The notes: a model not told the origin generated them from the letters alone. A DNA stretch of 64,000 nucleotides from an uncultured Microbulbifer sp. (GCF_913055755.1 NZ_CAJXKH010000008.1:1-64000), one strand, 5' to 3'. Shown: positions 37,480 through 46,755, counted from the stretch's first letter. A program made the numbers and translations.

Positions 37480-38097
37480 GTGAAGCTTTTGAGTCATACC
37501 ATCGGAATTTTTACCAATCCGGACAGGGAGTGGCAGGCCATTCGGTCTGACAAGCACTCATTCCTGCAGGTTTTTTTCAGCCATGTGCCGATTCTGGCCC
37601 TGCTTCCCTGTATTGCGGGTTACATCGGAGTTACCCGGATCGGATTCGAGCTGGGCGGTCATCTGACCAAACTGACGCCTGCGAGCGCGGCTGTGCTGGC
37701 GGTTGTCACCTATTTCGCCATGCTGGTGGGGGTTTATCTGCTTGGCGAGTTTATCAACTGGATGGCCAAGTCTTATGGTGTCGAGGGTGACGAGCCCACC
37801 AGGCATTACGAGGGAACTGCACTGGCGGTGTTTGTGACCACGCCGATTTTCCTCGCGAGTATGGTGGTGATTTATCCGCACCTGTGGCTGGTGACTGCGG
37901 TGGTGGGGCTGGCGGGCGTGTATTCCGTCTACCTCATTTACGAGGGAATTCCGATCCTCATGAATATGAGCAAGGAGCGGGCTTTTCTGTACGCCGGGGC
38001 GGTGATTACCGTGGCCCTGGTCATGATGGTAACCGTCATGATTGGCTCGGTTATCCTGTGGACCATGGGGATTGGCCCGGTATACCAGCACGCCTGA
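37480..38097 (+). CDS. Yip1-family inner-membrane protein
   Basis: The 205-residue product matches the Yip1/YIPF-like membrane family by its start (TIGIFTNPDREWQAIRSD, the common opening of bacterial members) and about five membrane segments. Functions of bacterial members are poorly known. The GTG at 37480 is chosen because GGGAGG precedes it; codons upstream are open but polar and unlikely. The gene has a clear terminator and is 151 bases downstream of the PAP2 gene, so it may or may not belong to the same operon. Confidence 0.85.
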   Translation: MKLLSHTIGIFTNPDREWQAIRSDKHSFLQVFFSHVPILALLPCIAGYIGVTRIGFELGGHLTKLTPASAAVLAVVTYFAMLVGVYLLGEFINWMAKSYGVEGDEPTRHYEGTALAVFVTTPIFLASMVVIYPHLWLVTAVVGLAGVYSVYLIYEGIPILMNMSKERAFLYAGAVITVALVMMVTVMIGSVILWTMGIGPVYQHA

Positions 38098-38186
38098 CCC
38101 TGATGCGGGGCACGCCAGGAAGGGCGTGGGCGTCAGGTGGATAAATCGGGTGGAGAAATCTGGCCCGGAAAGAGTGCCGAATCGAT

Positions 38187-38217
38187 AAAAAAGCCGACCA
38201 GCAAGGTCGGCTTTTTT
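38187..38217. terminator. Bidirectional terminator, Yip1 gene / M48 protease
   Basis: A 13-base perfect inverted repeat (AAAAAAGCCGACC / GGTCGGCTTTTTT) with a five-base loop lies between two convergent genes, with A/T tracts giving a U-run on both strands. Confidence 0.92.
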
Positions 38218-38234
38218 ACGCCTGGGAAAAAGCA

Positions 38235-40214
38235 TCAGGATGTCTGGGGTGCGGACTCCGAAGACTTCCGCGCATCCTCTGCAAGTGGTTCTTGCGCTGA
38301 TACTCCGTCAGGTGACAGCAGCGGCGGCATGGGGCAATCCAGGCAGTCGGCCACTGCCCGCAGGAGTTCGACCTCCTCCGCGGCAACACGGTTGTCGTGG
38401 CTGATTGTGGTGACCATGGCCTTGAGCAGTGCGGGCTTGCGCAGTGGCGGCATTGTCGCGGCAATGGCCAGCGCTTTGTCGAGCCGCTGCAACAGGATAT
38501 CGCTCTTGGCCGGCAGTGGTGTAATCGCAAGGCCCAGTTGTGCCAGACCGGCGTCATAGGCTCGCTTCGCCGGCAGGTATTCACGGTTGTCGGCGTGGGC
38601 CATTGCCGCCAGTAAATAGCGGCTGGCATCGCCTTTCGCGCGCTTGTGGCTGCTCAGGCGCTGGCGATCCGGTGTGCCTTCCAGTGCGTGCATCAGCACC
38701 CGGTACAGTGCCCATTCCCACACATCCACACGCCCGTCGCTGCGCAGCAGCTTGATCAGGTTGCGCTTGAAAACCTGGTACTGCTGCGGTGCCAGGTCCT
38801 TGAGTGCCGGTACACACAGATCCAGTAGCGGTAACCGGCAGGAGGTATCGATGGATGTGACCTGGGGCAACAACTGCTGCAGCGTGCGTACCACCGCGGG
38901 GTGGGCCACTTCTGCGAGCAACGTTGTCTGCACGGTTCGCTGTTGCGGGTGCATCAGCAGCGCGTACACCAGTGCGCGGGCCGAAAAGGGGTCGCGGGCG
39001 GCGCGCTGCAGCGATTCCGGTACCCGCGCCAACAGCGCCTGGCTGAGGGCGTACTGGCGCCCATCGGGATTGCCGATACTGTTGTCGATGGCGTCAATCA
39101 GGGTTTTGCTGTCACTGCCGCGGCTGAGCCCACCGGCGGGGGGCGCGGCCATCGTGGAAACCTGTTCGTGCCCGGTTGCGTCGACCGCCAGGCCGGCGCC
39201 GGATTCACTGGTTGCCATCTGCCCTTGCCACTGGGGGTCCAGCCGCCGGATGCGGGCGGGCAGCGGCGGGTGGGTGGAAAACAGCGCGACAAAAGACTGC
39301 TTCAGTCCGCTGGCAAAATACATATGGCTGAATTCTGACGCGTTGGTGGCACTGATGCGGGAACCCGCGCTGTGGCCGCCGATCTTTTTCAGCGCCCCGG
39401 CTATTCCCTGATTGGTGCGGGTAAATTGCACCGCGGAGGCGTCCGCCAGGTATTCCCGCTGGCGACTTACCGCGGATTTGATCAGGTTGCCGAAAAATGT
39501 CCCGGTATAGCCAATGGCGATCAGGCCGGCACCGATGCCCAGCAGGGCACCGCGGCCGCGATTGTTGCGCCCGCTGCTCCAGGAGGAGCCGCGCAACAGC
39601 CAGTATCCCGCGAGGCCGATAATCAGAATGCCGTGGAGCAGCCCGACGATACGGATGTTCAGGCGCATATCACCGTTGAAGATATGGCTGAACTCGTGGG
39701 CCACCACGCCCTGCAGTTCCTCCCGGTTGAGCCGTTCGATACAGCCGCGGGTGAGGCCAATCACCGCATCGGTGGGTTTGTAGCCGGCGGCAAAGGCATT
39801 AATCGCCGGGTCTTCCAGCACATAGATGTCCGGTACCGGGGTGCCCGAAGCGATCGCCATTTCCTCGACCACGTTTACCGCGCGTTTTTCCGCGGCATCC
39901 CTCGGCGCAGTGTTGATTTTTCTGCCGCCCAGGGACTCCGCCACGGCGCGGCCGCCGTCCGCCAACTGGCGCAGCTTGTACAGGCTCGCCAGTGCGATCA
40001 CCGCGGCAATGCACAGCGCTATACCGGCGACGGTGTTCCATCCGAGCACCTGTCCCATGGCGGCGACGGAAAATTCCTGGCCGCGGGAGTAGCTCAGGAT
40101 CGCCGCACTGAACAGGGTGGTAATGGCGATAAGTCCCGCTACCGCGGTTGCGAACAGGCCGACAAGCAGCAGCGAATTGCGGCGCGCCTGCTGCTGGTAT
40201 TCAAAAAAATTCAT
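38235..40214 (-). CDS. M48 family metalloprotease with C-terminal extension
   Basis: The N-terminal 330 residues are an HtpX-like membrane zinc protease. Two membrane segments (about 14-40 and 60-78) precede the catalytic HEFSH (His173, Glu174, His177), and the third ligand is Glu254 in REYLADASAV. A membrane hairpin lies between them (about 190-245). The remaining 330 residues form a helical extension absent from HtpX (about 290 residues in total). It contains two patches like those of TerB-type domains: RSDGRVDVWEWALYRVL near 500 and SHDNRVAAEEVELLRAV near 605. The gene follows lemA by 11 bases, a common pairing. Confidence 0.9.
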   Translation of the reverse strand: MNFFEYQQQARRNSLLLVGLFATAVAGLIAITTLFSAAILSYSRGQEFSVAAMGQVLGWNTVAGIALCIAAVIALASLYKLRQLADGGRAVAESLGGRKINTAPRDAAEKRAVNVVEEMAIASGTPVPDIYVLEDPAINAFAAGYKPTDAVIGLTRGCIERLNREELQGVVAHEFSHIFNGDMRLNIRIVGLLHGILIIGLAGYWLLRGSSWSSGRNNRGRGALLGIGAGLIAIGYTGTFFGNLIKSAVSRQREYLADASAVQFTRTNQGIAGALKKIGGHSAGSRISATNASEFSHMYFASGLKQSFVALFSTHPPLPARIRRLDPQWQGQMATSESGAGLAVDATGHEQVSTMAAPPAGGLSRGSDSKTLIDAIDNSIGNPDGRQYALSQALLARVPESLQRAARDPFSARALVYALLMHPQQRTVQTTLLAEVAHPAVVRTLQQLLPQVTSIDTSCRLPLLDLCVPALKDLAPQQYQVFKRNLIKLLRSDGRVDVWEWALYRVLMHALEGTPDRQRLSSHKRAKGDASRYLLAAMAHADNREYLPAKRAYDAGLAQLGLAITPLPAKSDILLQRLDKALAIAATMPPLRKPALLKAMVTTISHDNRVAAEEVELLRAVADCLDCPMPPLLSPDGVSAQEPLAEDARKSSESAPQTS

Positions 40215-40225
40215 GGGTTACGCCG

Positions 40226-40822
40226 TCAGAATTCGATGCGCGGGGCAGCCTGAAAGGTTTCGGAGTCGGCAAATTCCAGCAGTTTGCCGTCGTTGCGGTG
40301 ACCGAAAAAGCCGGCAAAAAACACCGGTGGGAAGCTCTGCTTGAAAATGTTGTAGGTCATCACCGCGTCGTTGAACGCCTGGCGGGCAAATGCAACCTTG
40401 TTTTCGGTACTGGTCAGCTCTTCGGTGAGCTGCTGCATATTCTGGTTGGCCTTGAGGTCCGGGTAGGCTTCCATCACCACGTTCAGGCGTCCCAGGGCGC
40501 CGGCAAGTGCGCCTTCGGCGCTGCCCAGGTCGGCAATGGCGGCGGCGGATCCGGGGTTGCTGGCGGCGGCCTTGAGGCCGGCGAGGGCGGTATTGCGCGC
40601 GCTGATCACCGCTTCCAGGGTCTCTCTCTCGTGCTTGAGGTAGCCCTTGGCGGTTTCCACCAGGTTGGGAATCAGGTCATAGCGACGTTTCAGCTGCACC
40701 TCGATCTGGGCAAAGGCGTTCTCATAACGGTTTTTCAGCGCAACCAGACGGTTGTAAATACTGACAACGTAGAAAAACAGTGCGGCGATGATTACCAGCC
40801 AGACGATCGTAGAGATATCCAT
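40226..40822 (-). CDS. lemA: LemA family protein
   Basis: LemA proteins are small membrane-anchored coiled-coil proteins, often encoded next to M48 or TPM-domain genes; their role is not settled. The 198 residues have an N-terminal membrane helix (about 4-24), then the family core YNRLVALKNRYENAFAQIEV and KRRYDLIPNLVETAKGY. The ATG at 40822 (MDISTIVW) is preferred over a TTG ten codons upstream. The short spacing to the M48 gene suggests co-expression and possibly a shared complex. Confidence 0.92.
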   Translation of the reverse strand: MDISTIVWLVIIAALFFYVVSIYNRLVALKNRYENAFAQIEVQLKRRYDLIPNLVETAKGYLKHERETLEAVISARNTALAGLKAAASNPGSAAAIADLGSAEGALAGALGRLNVVMEAYPDLKANQNMQQLTEELTSTENKVAFARQAFNDAVMTYNIFKQSFPPVFFAGFFGHRNDGKLLEFADSETFQAAPRIEF

Positions 40823-40968
40823 AAATTGGGCCTTTATTATTCCTGCAAACAAGGTCGGGTGTTGCGTCGAATACTACCATGCTCGATTCCGACGGCGCCG
40901 GGGGAATTTATCGCAAATTCGCGTCGTTCCGCCCAAAGGCGGATAGTCGGAAGTTCGCTACTATCGGG

Positions 40969-40974
40969 TATAAT
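40969..40974 (+). promoter_or_regulatory. Putative -10 box of the thiolase gene
   Basis: A perfect TATAAT lies 70 bases before the thiolase start in the divergent gap with lemA. No convincing -35 is seen, so confidence is low. Confidence 0.35.
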
Positions 40975-41044
40975 CCGCCCCCGTAATGATGAGAGGCCGC
41001 CGGCGCCAGCCGGGGCGGCAGAATGCATAAATCGGAGTAATCCT

Positions 41045-42235
41045 ATGAGTAATCACGCTTCAGACCCGGTAGTCATTGTCGGGATTGCCCGCACGCCCAT
41101 GGGCGCCATGCAGGGCGCACTGTCCGCGCTGAGCGCACCAGAGCTGGGTGCCGCGGCAATTCGCGCCGCGCTGGCGGATGCCAAGGTGGATGCGGCAGAC
41201 GTCGGCGAGGTGCTGATGGGTTGTGTTCTGCCTGCCGGTGTCGGCCAGGCGCCGGCCCGCCAGGCGGCCCTGGGGGCCGGTATCCCCGAAGGTGTCCCCA
41301 CGACCACGGTCAACAAGGTGTGCGGTTCCGGTATGAAGACCGTGATGATGGCGCGTGACGCTCTGCTGGCCGGTGATGTCAAAGTGGTGGTTGCCGGCGG
41401 TATGGAAAGCATGAGCAATGCGCCCTACCTGCTGCCCAAGGCCCGCGGTGGCATGCGCCTGGGCCACGGTGAGGTCCAGGACCACATGTTTACCGATGGT
41501 CTGGAAAACGCCTACGACGGCCAGTTGATGGGGACCTTTGCCGAGGCGACTGCAGAGAAGTTCGGGTTCACCCGGGAACAGCAGGACGCCTTTGCGCTGG
41601 AGTCCCTGGCCCGCGCCAGCGCCGCCATCGAGAGTGGCGCATTCCAGCGCGAAATCGCTCCGGTCACGGTACAGAGCCGCCGGGGGGATGTGGAAGTGAG
41701 CGTGGACGAAGGCCCGGGCTGTGCCCGCCCGGACAAGATCCCGCAGCTGAAGCCGGCGTTCCGCAAGGACGGTACCGTCACTGCGGCCAATTCCAGCTCC
41801 ATTTCCGATGGCGCCGCAGCACTGGTGCTGATGCGTGAAAGCGAAGCCAAGTCCCGCGGCCTGAATGTGCTGGCGGTCCTGCGCGGCCAGAGCCAGCACG
41901 CACAGCAGCCGGAATGGTTTACCACTGCGCCGGTGTGTGCCATGTCCAGCGTGCTGGAAAAAGCCGGCTGGGGCGCAGACGATGTGGACCTGTTTGAAAT
42001 CAACGAGGCCTTTGCGGTGGTGACCATGGCAGGCATGCGCGAGCTGGGTCTTGCGCACGAGAAGGTCAACGTCAACGGTGGCGCCTGCGCCCTGGGTCAC
42101 CCGCTGGGTGCCAGCGGTGCCCGGGTGATCGTCACGCTGCTGGCGGCACTGGAAAATCGCGATCTGAAAAAAGGTATTGCGAGCCTGTGCATCGGCGGCG
42201 GTGAGGCGACAGCGATTGCGATCGAGCGCCCGTAA
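41045..42235 (+). CDS. Acetyl-CoA C-acetyltransferase (thiolase)
   Basis: Thiolase II condenses two acetyl-CoA into acetoacetyl-CoA or runs in reverse. The 396 residues have the acyl-accepting Cys93 (NKVCGSGMK), the NEAF loop, the histidine in LGHPLGASG and the second catalytic cysteine in SLCIGGGEA near residue 382. The frame is open far upstream, but the ATG at 41045 follows GGAG and matches the family. It stands alone between lemA and dolP with its own terminator, so nothing local shows whether it serves PHB, ketone or isoleucine metabolism. Confidence 0.95.
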   Translation: MSNHASDPVVIVGIARTPMGAMQGALSALSAPELGAAAIRAALADAKVDAADVGEVLMGCVLPAGVGQAPARQAALGAGIPEGVPTTTVNKVCGSGMKTVMMARDALLAGDVKVVVAGGMESMSNAPYLLPKARGGMRLGHGEVQDHMFTDGLENAYDGQLMGTFAEATAEKFGFTREQQDAFALESLARASAAIESGAFQREIAPVTVQSRRGDVEVSVDEGPGCARPDKIPQLKPAFRKDGTVTAANSSSISDGAAALVLMRESEAKSRGLNVLAVLRGQSQHAQQPEWFTTAPVCAMSSVLEKAGWGADDVDLFEINEAFAVVTMAGMRELGLAHEKVNVNGGACALGHPLGASGARVIVTLLAALENRDLKKGIASLCIGGGEATAIAIERP

Positions 42236-42285
42236 GCACAGCGGTGTGAAGACACCCTGAAAGTAGATCTTGGAAATAGATCGCC

Positions 42286-42323
42286 AATAAAAAACGGAGG
42301 CCAGTGCCTCCGTTTTTTTTATT
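42286..42323. terminator. Bidirectional terminator, thiolase / dolP
   Basis: AATAAAAAACGGAGGC and GCCTCCGTTTTTT pair around a four-base loop, followed by further T and A residues. The two flanking genes converge, and each gets a U-run. Confidence 0.92.
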
Positions 42324-42344
42324 GGCCCGGGTGTGGGAAGTCCG

Positions 42345-42944
42345 TCAGTCGATATACTCCACCGCTTTCACCACTTTCTGAACGCCGCCGACGGTGCGCG
42401 CGACTTCCGCCGCATTCTCCGCTTCCTGGCGGGTCAGCAGTCCCATCAGGTAGACCACACCATTCTCGGTGATCACCTTGATGCGGCCACTGTCTATTTC
42501 CTTGTCCGCCAGCAGCACACTCTTGACCTTGGTGGTGAGCCAGGTGTCACTGGTGCGAGCCAGTACCGAGGTGGTACCGCGGACCTGAACCTCGTTATAC
42601 ACCTGGCGCACCGAGTGCACCTGTTGTGCGGTGCGCCCGGCCAGGTTGCGCAGTTCGTTGTCGGGTACCTGCCCGGTCAGCAGTACCACGCCGTTAAAGC
42701 TGGTGACATCGATATTCGCCGCCTTGAGTGCGGGGTGTGCCTTGCCGATATTGACCTTGGTAATGGTTTCCAGCTGCTGGTCATCGATATAAGTACCGAA
42801 GGTGCGCTCGCCCGGATCCGGCTGGATGGGGCCGTCATGGGTGGCGTCGAGTACCGTCGCGCAGCCGCCAAGCAGCGCAACCAGGCTGCCGGCTAAAATT
42901 ACTTTGATCATTTTTCCCTTCTTTCCGGAAACGGAATTATTCAT
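42345..42944 (-). CDS. dolP: Outer-membrane lipoprotein DolP (YraP), dual BON domains
   Basis: DolP is an outer-membrane lipoprotein that supports envelope integrity and concentrates at division sites. The 199 residues have a lipoprotein signal with lipobox LLGGC (Cys28) and two BON domains (about 47-115 and 125-195; FNGVVLLTGQVPD and ENGVVYLMGLLTRQE). The ATG at 42944 has GAGGAA upstream; an ATG at 42911 would give a shorter but valid signal peptide. It follows diaA by 3 bases. Confidence 0.92.
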   Translation of the reverse strand: MNNSVSGKKGKMIKVILAGSLVALLGGCATVLDATHDGPIQPDPGERTFGTYIDDQQLETITKVNIGKAHPALKAANIDVTSFNGVVLLTGQVPDNELRNLAGRTAQQVHSVRQVYNEVQVRGTTSVLARTSDTWLTTKVKSVLLADKEIDSGRIKVITENGVVYLMGLLTRQEAENAAEVARTVGGVQKVVKAVEYID

Positions 42945-42947
42945 GGT

Positions 42948-43541
42948 TTATTCCTCGTATCCGCCAAACAGACTGCTGTCGACCAGGTCGCACAGGCAGA
43001 AAATAGTCAGTAGGTGAACCTGATGTACCTCGGAGGCTACCGCAGAGGGTACGCAGAGTTCGATGTCGTGAATATCGAGCAGCGCGGTGCAGTCGCCGTC
43101 CCCCTCGCCCCCGGTCAGAGCGAGCACGCCCATATCGCGGTCGTGGGCGGCGCGGATGGCCTGAACCAGGTTCGAGTCGCGGCCATCGCTGCTGATGATT
43201 ACCAGCAGGTCTCCGGGCTGGCCCAGCGCGCGCACCTGCCGCGCGTAAGACTCCGCACGGCCGTGATTGCGGGCCACGGTGCCGGTGGTAACGCCGTCAC
43301 CGTTGAGCGCAATTGCCGGCAGGCCCGGGCGCTCCCGTTCAAATCCTCCCAGTAACTGGGCGCAAAAGCTTTGTGCCAGTGCGCCACTGAGGCCGTTGCC
43401 GCAAACTAGCAGCTTGTTTTCTGCCAGCAGGGTATGCACGATCATTTCGCTGGCTTCGGCAATCAGGGGCGCCAAAAGTTCACCGGCATTCATCGTCGCT
43501 TCAATGCTGTGGTGAAAGAGGGTTACGACTCGTTGTTCCAT
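42948..43541 (-). CDS. diaA: DnaA initiator-associating protein DiaA (SIS domain)
   Basis: DiaA is a tetrameric SIS-fold protein that binds DnaA and promotes timely replication start; it resembles phosphoheptose isomerase GmhA. The 197 residues have LLVCGNGLSGALAQSFCAQL and VIISSDGRDSNLVQAIRAA, the sugar-phosphate-binding signatures. The position between yraN and dolP argues for DiaA over GmhA, though both names are used for such genes. Confidence 0.88.
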   Translation of the reverse strand: MEQRVVTLFHHSIEATMNAGELLAPLIAEASEMIVHTLLAENKLLVCGNGLSGALAQSFCAQLLGGFERERPGLPAIALNGDGVTTGTVARNHGRAESYARQVRALGQPGDLLVIISSDGRDSNLVQAIRAAHDRDMGVLALTGGEGDGDCTALLDIHDIELCVPSAVASEVHQVHLLTIFCLCDLVDSSLFGGYEE

Positions 43542-43569
43542 TTAGCTGATGCTGTCCTTTCGGCTGGGA

Positions 43570-43950
43570 CTATTGTCCGAATGCATTTTTTATCCACTCA
43601 ATATTCAGGGGTGGTGTTTCCCCGTGGCCTGCAGGCGCCCCGCCTGCGTGCTCAATTGCGATTACATCGAAACGGCAGGGGCAGTCGAGCCTGCGGTACT
43701 GCAGGTAATTGCTGGCGGTCGCGTGTAATTTTCGCTGCTTGCGCCAGTCCACCGACATGCCCGCACCACCGAAGCGATTGCTGCGGCGGAAGCGCACTTC
43801 GACAAAAACCAGTGTTTCGCCATCCCTGGCAATCAGGTCGATTTCACCAAAACGGCTCTTGAAATTGCACTCCAGGATTTTCAGGCCGGCGGCGCGCAGG
43901 TGCTGGGCCGCGACCACCTCCATTTGGGTGCCGACTGTCGTGGTATCCAT
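43570..43950 (-). CDS. yraN: YraN family endonuclease-like protein (UPF0102)
   Basis: YraN proteins have a Holliday-junction-resolvase-like fold of unknown role. The 126 residues contain the family core AGLKILECNFKSRFGEIDLI, with the nuclease-type Glu-Ile-Asp and VFVEVRFR. The ATG at 43950 is preceded by AAGGA; the frame is open for another 101 codons upstream, but that part is antiparallel shadow within lpoA. It lies between lpoA and diaA as usual. Confidence 0.92.
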   Translation of the reverse strand: MDTTTVGTQMEVVAAQHLRAAGLKILECNFKSRFGEIDLIARDGETLVFVEVRFRRSNRFGGAGMSVDWRKQRKLHATASNYLQYRRLDCPCRFDVIAIEHAGGAPAGHGETPPLNIEWIKNAFGQ

Positions 43951-43978
43951 AAAATTCCTTTTCCATGGAGGGTTTGAA

Positions 43979-45877
43979 TCAGTTTGTCGCGGCGCTCCGG
44001 TCTTCCACCTGCGGCTGTGTGCGATTGTCTTCGGAGGAAGTGATCGGAACCGGGGCGCCTTGGTCGATCTTGGCCCAGATCTGTTCCCGCACCACGCGGC
44101 CGTCCGGCGACAGGCTGAGTGCACCGGTGAGGCCATACACCCGTTGATTGGGGAATTGGCGCAGCATCGGCAGGCGCGGGTACAGGCGGAAGGCATCGGC
44201 GCCCAGCGCATACAGGCGCGCAAACGCCGGTGCGGGGGCGGCCTGCTCTTCAATGTTGCGCTTGGTCTTGTTGTCGCCCTCGAACAGCCACGGCATCGCG
44301 GTAAAGCGCACCCCGTTGAGGTCGCGGTCGCGCTGGCGGTTCACGGTGCCGGCAAAAACCTGTGAAGTGGAGAATACCGGCAGCTCGCTGGCATAGAAGT
44401 AGGTCAGCATGGGATTGATCTGGCGTGCCTGCTGGGGTTGCGCCAGTACAAACAGCATGTCGACATCCCCGCGGCGGCGGGGGGTGAACTTGAGCGGCGC
44501 GGCCAGCTTGCTGCGCAGTTCGCGCTCGCGGGCCTTGCTTTCGGGAATCAACAGAGCGTCGCTGACGAGCTGGGAAAAATTGGTATTGTCGCGGTAATTG
44601 CGGCTGATGCTCACGCTGCCGCCCAGGCGGTTCCACTCTTCGGTGAAGGCCTCGACCCCGCGCTGCCCCCAGTTGGATTCCGGGGCCAGGATCATCGCCT
44701 GGCGATGGCCCAGTCGGTAGGCCTGTTGCGCCACCTGGCGGGCCTCGTCCTCGATGGCGAGGCCGAACTGCACCAGGTCGCCGGTGAGGCGGCCGCTGTC
44801 GCCGTAGTTGAGGGCCAGGGTGGGCACCGGCAGCGTTTCGGTGGCGAGCAGGTTGGCCACCCTGTTTTTGTCCAGGGGGCCGACAATGGCCTGGGCACCG
44901 TTGTCGATGGCAGTCTGGTACACCTCTTCAAACGGGCGCTCGCTGCCGGTGTCGTACACCTGTACTTCCGGCGTCGGTGCACCGGCGTCCAGGGCGCTGT
45001 AGTAAGCCGCCATGAAGCCGTCGCGAATCGCGCGCCCGGCGGAACCCAGTGAGCCGGAGAGCGGCAACAGCAGGGCGACGTTCTGGGCGCGCTGGTTGGC
45101 GAGTTGCTCCAGTAACTGCAGTGCCTGCGGCGGGTGACTCGCCGCGGTGTGTGTCGGCCACTGCTGTTGCCAGCGGGAGAGGGCAGTCAGCTGGGTGCTG
45201 ATGTCGGCCTGGGTGTCGCGGCCGAGCAGGGCCAACTGGTACCAGGCGCGCATATCCGCACTCAGGGCCTCGTCGGCGCGCAGGCGCAACTCGCTGGAGG
45301 GCAGCTGGGTGAGCAGTTGCCAGAAACCGTCATTGTTGGCATTGATGGCCTGGTCGTCGCGGGCGATGGCGGCGATGCGCTGGCGCTCGTGAATACCGCT
45401 GTCAATATCGCCCATCAGGCTCCACAGGTCCGCGCGCAGGTTGCGCAGGGGCAGTGCCGTTTCCGCGGGAATCTGGTACCAGGCCTGTTCCAGGCGCGGC
45501 GCGCTAACCAGGTCCAGGGCCTGGAAGAAGTCGTCGTCCGCCGCCAGTATCTCACCGTAAACCCGCGCATACTGGGCGAACTCAGGATCGCTGAGGTTCT
45601 GTGCGTCGATCTGACTGGCGGCCTGTTCGGCAGTCGCGTTATCGCCCAGAGTGTATAGAATGGCGGCCGCCTGCAGCTGCTTGCGGTCTTTTTCCGGGGA
45701 TGGCAGCTGGCGCGCGCTGTTCAGTAGCTCGATTGCGCTCTGGCGGTCGGCAATGGCGGCGCTGGGTTCCGTGGGGATCTGGGCGCCGGGCTGCGAGCTC
45801 GGGGTCTGGCAACCGGCCAGGGCCAATGCCAGCAGGCTGGCGGCAAATACAGGGGTGCGCCGTAAAAGGGCGGACAT
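43979..45877 (-). CDS. lpoA: Penicillin-binding protein activator LpoA
   Basis: LpoA is an outer-membrane lipoprotein that activates PBP1A from outside the peptidoglycan. The 632 residues have a lipoprotein signal (Cys23 in LALAGC) and an N-terminal TPR-like domain (about 45-255). The C-terminal half has the periplasmic-binding-protein fold (VALLLPLSGSLGSAGRAIRDGF from about 280). Length is near the E. coli protein (678). The ATG at 45877 follows GGGAG. It is divergent to rsmI, which starts 35 bases away, so the two share a promoter region. Confidence 0.93.
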   Translation of the reverse strand: MSALLRRTPVFAASLLALALAGCQTPSSQPGAQIPTEPSAAIADRQSAIELLNSARQLPSPEKDRKQLQAAAILYTLGDNATAEQAASQIDAQNLSDPEFAQYARVYGEILAADDDFFQALDLVSAPRLEQAWYQIPAETALPLRNLRADLWSLMGDIDSGIHERQRIAAIARDDQAINANNDGFWQLLTQLPSSELRLRADEALSADMRAWYQLALLGRDTQADISTQLTALSRWQQQWPTHTAASHPPQALQLLEQLANQRAQNVALLLPLSGSLGSAGRAIRDGFMAAYYSALDAGAPTPEVQVYDTGSERPFEEVYQTAIDNGAQAIVGPLDKNRVANLLATETLPVPTLALNYGDSGRLTGDLVQFGLAIEDEARQVAQQAYRLGHRQAMILAPESNWGQRGVEAFTEEWNRLGGSVSISRNYRDNTNFSQLVSDALLIPESKARERELRSKLAAPLKFTPRRRGDVDMLFVLAQPQQARQINPMLTYFYASELPVFSTSQVFAGTVNRQRDRDLNGVRFTAMPWLFEGDNKTKRNIEEQAAPAPAFARLYALGADAFRLYPRLPMLRQFPNQRVYGLTGALSLSPDGRVVREQIWAKIDQGAPVPITSSEDNRTQPQVEDRSAATN

Positions 45878-45912
45878 ATTCTTCTCCCACAAAACTTATT
45901 CTGGAGTGAACT

Positions 45913-46755
45913 ATGGGGCCGGATAAAGCGTTGCTTTATATCGTCGCTACGCCCATTGGTAATTTGGCGGATATGGTACCGCGAGCGGCTGAAGTTCTAC
46001 AATCCGCCGATCTGGTTGCGGCGGAGGACACCCGTCACAGTCAGAGACTTTTTTCCCATTTCAATATCGAAACCCCCCTGGTGGCCTACCATGACCACTC
46101 GGACGACCAGCGTACCGAGCGTTTGTTGGCGGAGCTGGAGGCGGGCAAGACCGTGGCGCTGATCTCGGACGCCGGCACCCCGCTGATCTCCGATCCGGGC
46201 TACCGGCTGGTGCGGCTGGCCCGCGAGCGCGGTTTCCGGGTGGTGCCCATTCCCGGTCCCTGTGCCTTTGTGGCCGCGCTGTCGGCAGCGGGGCTGCCCA
46301 GTGACCGATTCACCTTTGAGGGTTTCCTGCCCGCCAAGCCCCTGGCCCGGGAGAAGGCGCTGCAAAACCTCGCGTCAGAAGTGCGCACCATGGTGTTTTA
46401 CGAGGCGCCCCACCGGGTGGCCGACACCCTGGATGCCATGGCAGCCGCATTCGGCCCTGAGCGGGAGGCGGTGATTGCGCGGGAAATTTCCAAGGCTTTC
46501 GAGACCATCCACCTGCTGCCGCTGGCACAACTGGCGGACTGGGTGCGAGCCGACAGTAACCAGCAACGGGGTGAGATAGTACTGCTGGTGCGGGGCGCGG
46601 AACCGCAGAAGAGCTCAGAGCTGGATGCAGAGGCCCGCCGGGTCATGGAACTGCTGCTGGCGGAGCTGCCGCCCAAGCGCGCTGCAGCCATCGCTGCGGA
46701 GATCACCGGGGTCAACAAAAAGGCCCTGTACAACTGGTCGCTGGAGCGGAAATAG
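45913..46755 (+). CDS. rsmI: 16S rRNA (cytidine-1402-2'-O)-methyltransferase RsmI
   Basis: RsmI methylates the ribose of C1402 in the decoding centre, acting with RsmH, which is also encoded in this window (49074). The 280 residues show the tetrapyrrole methylase fold: IVATPIGNLADMVPRA at the start, ISDAGTPLISDPG near residue 80, and GPCAFVAALSAAGLPSDRF. The ATG at 45913 follows GGAG. rnpB lies immediately downstream. Confidence 0.96.
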   Translation: MGPDKALLYIVATPIGNLADMVPRAAEVLQSADLVAAEDTRHSQRLFSHFNIETPLVAYHDHSDDQRTERLLAELEAGKTVALISDAGTPLISDPGYRLVRLARERGFRVVPIPGPCAFVAALSAAGLPSDRFTFEGFLPAKPLAREKALQNLASEVRTMVFYEAPHRVADTLDAMAAAFGPEREAVIAREISKAFETIHLLPLAQLADWVRADSNQQRGEIVLLVRGAEPQKSSELDAEARRVMELLLAELPPKRAAAIAAEITGVNKKALYNWSLERK

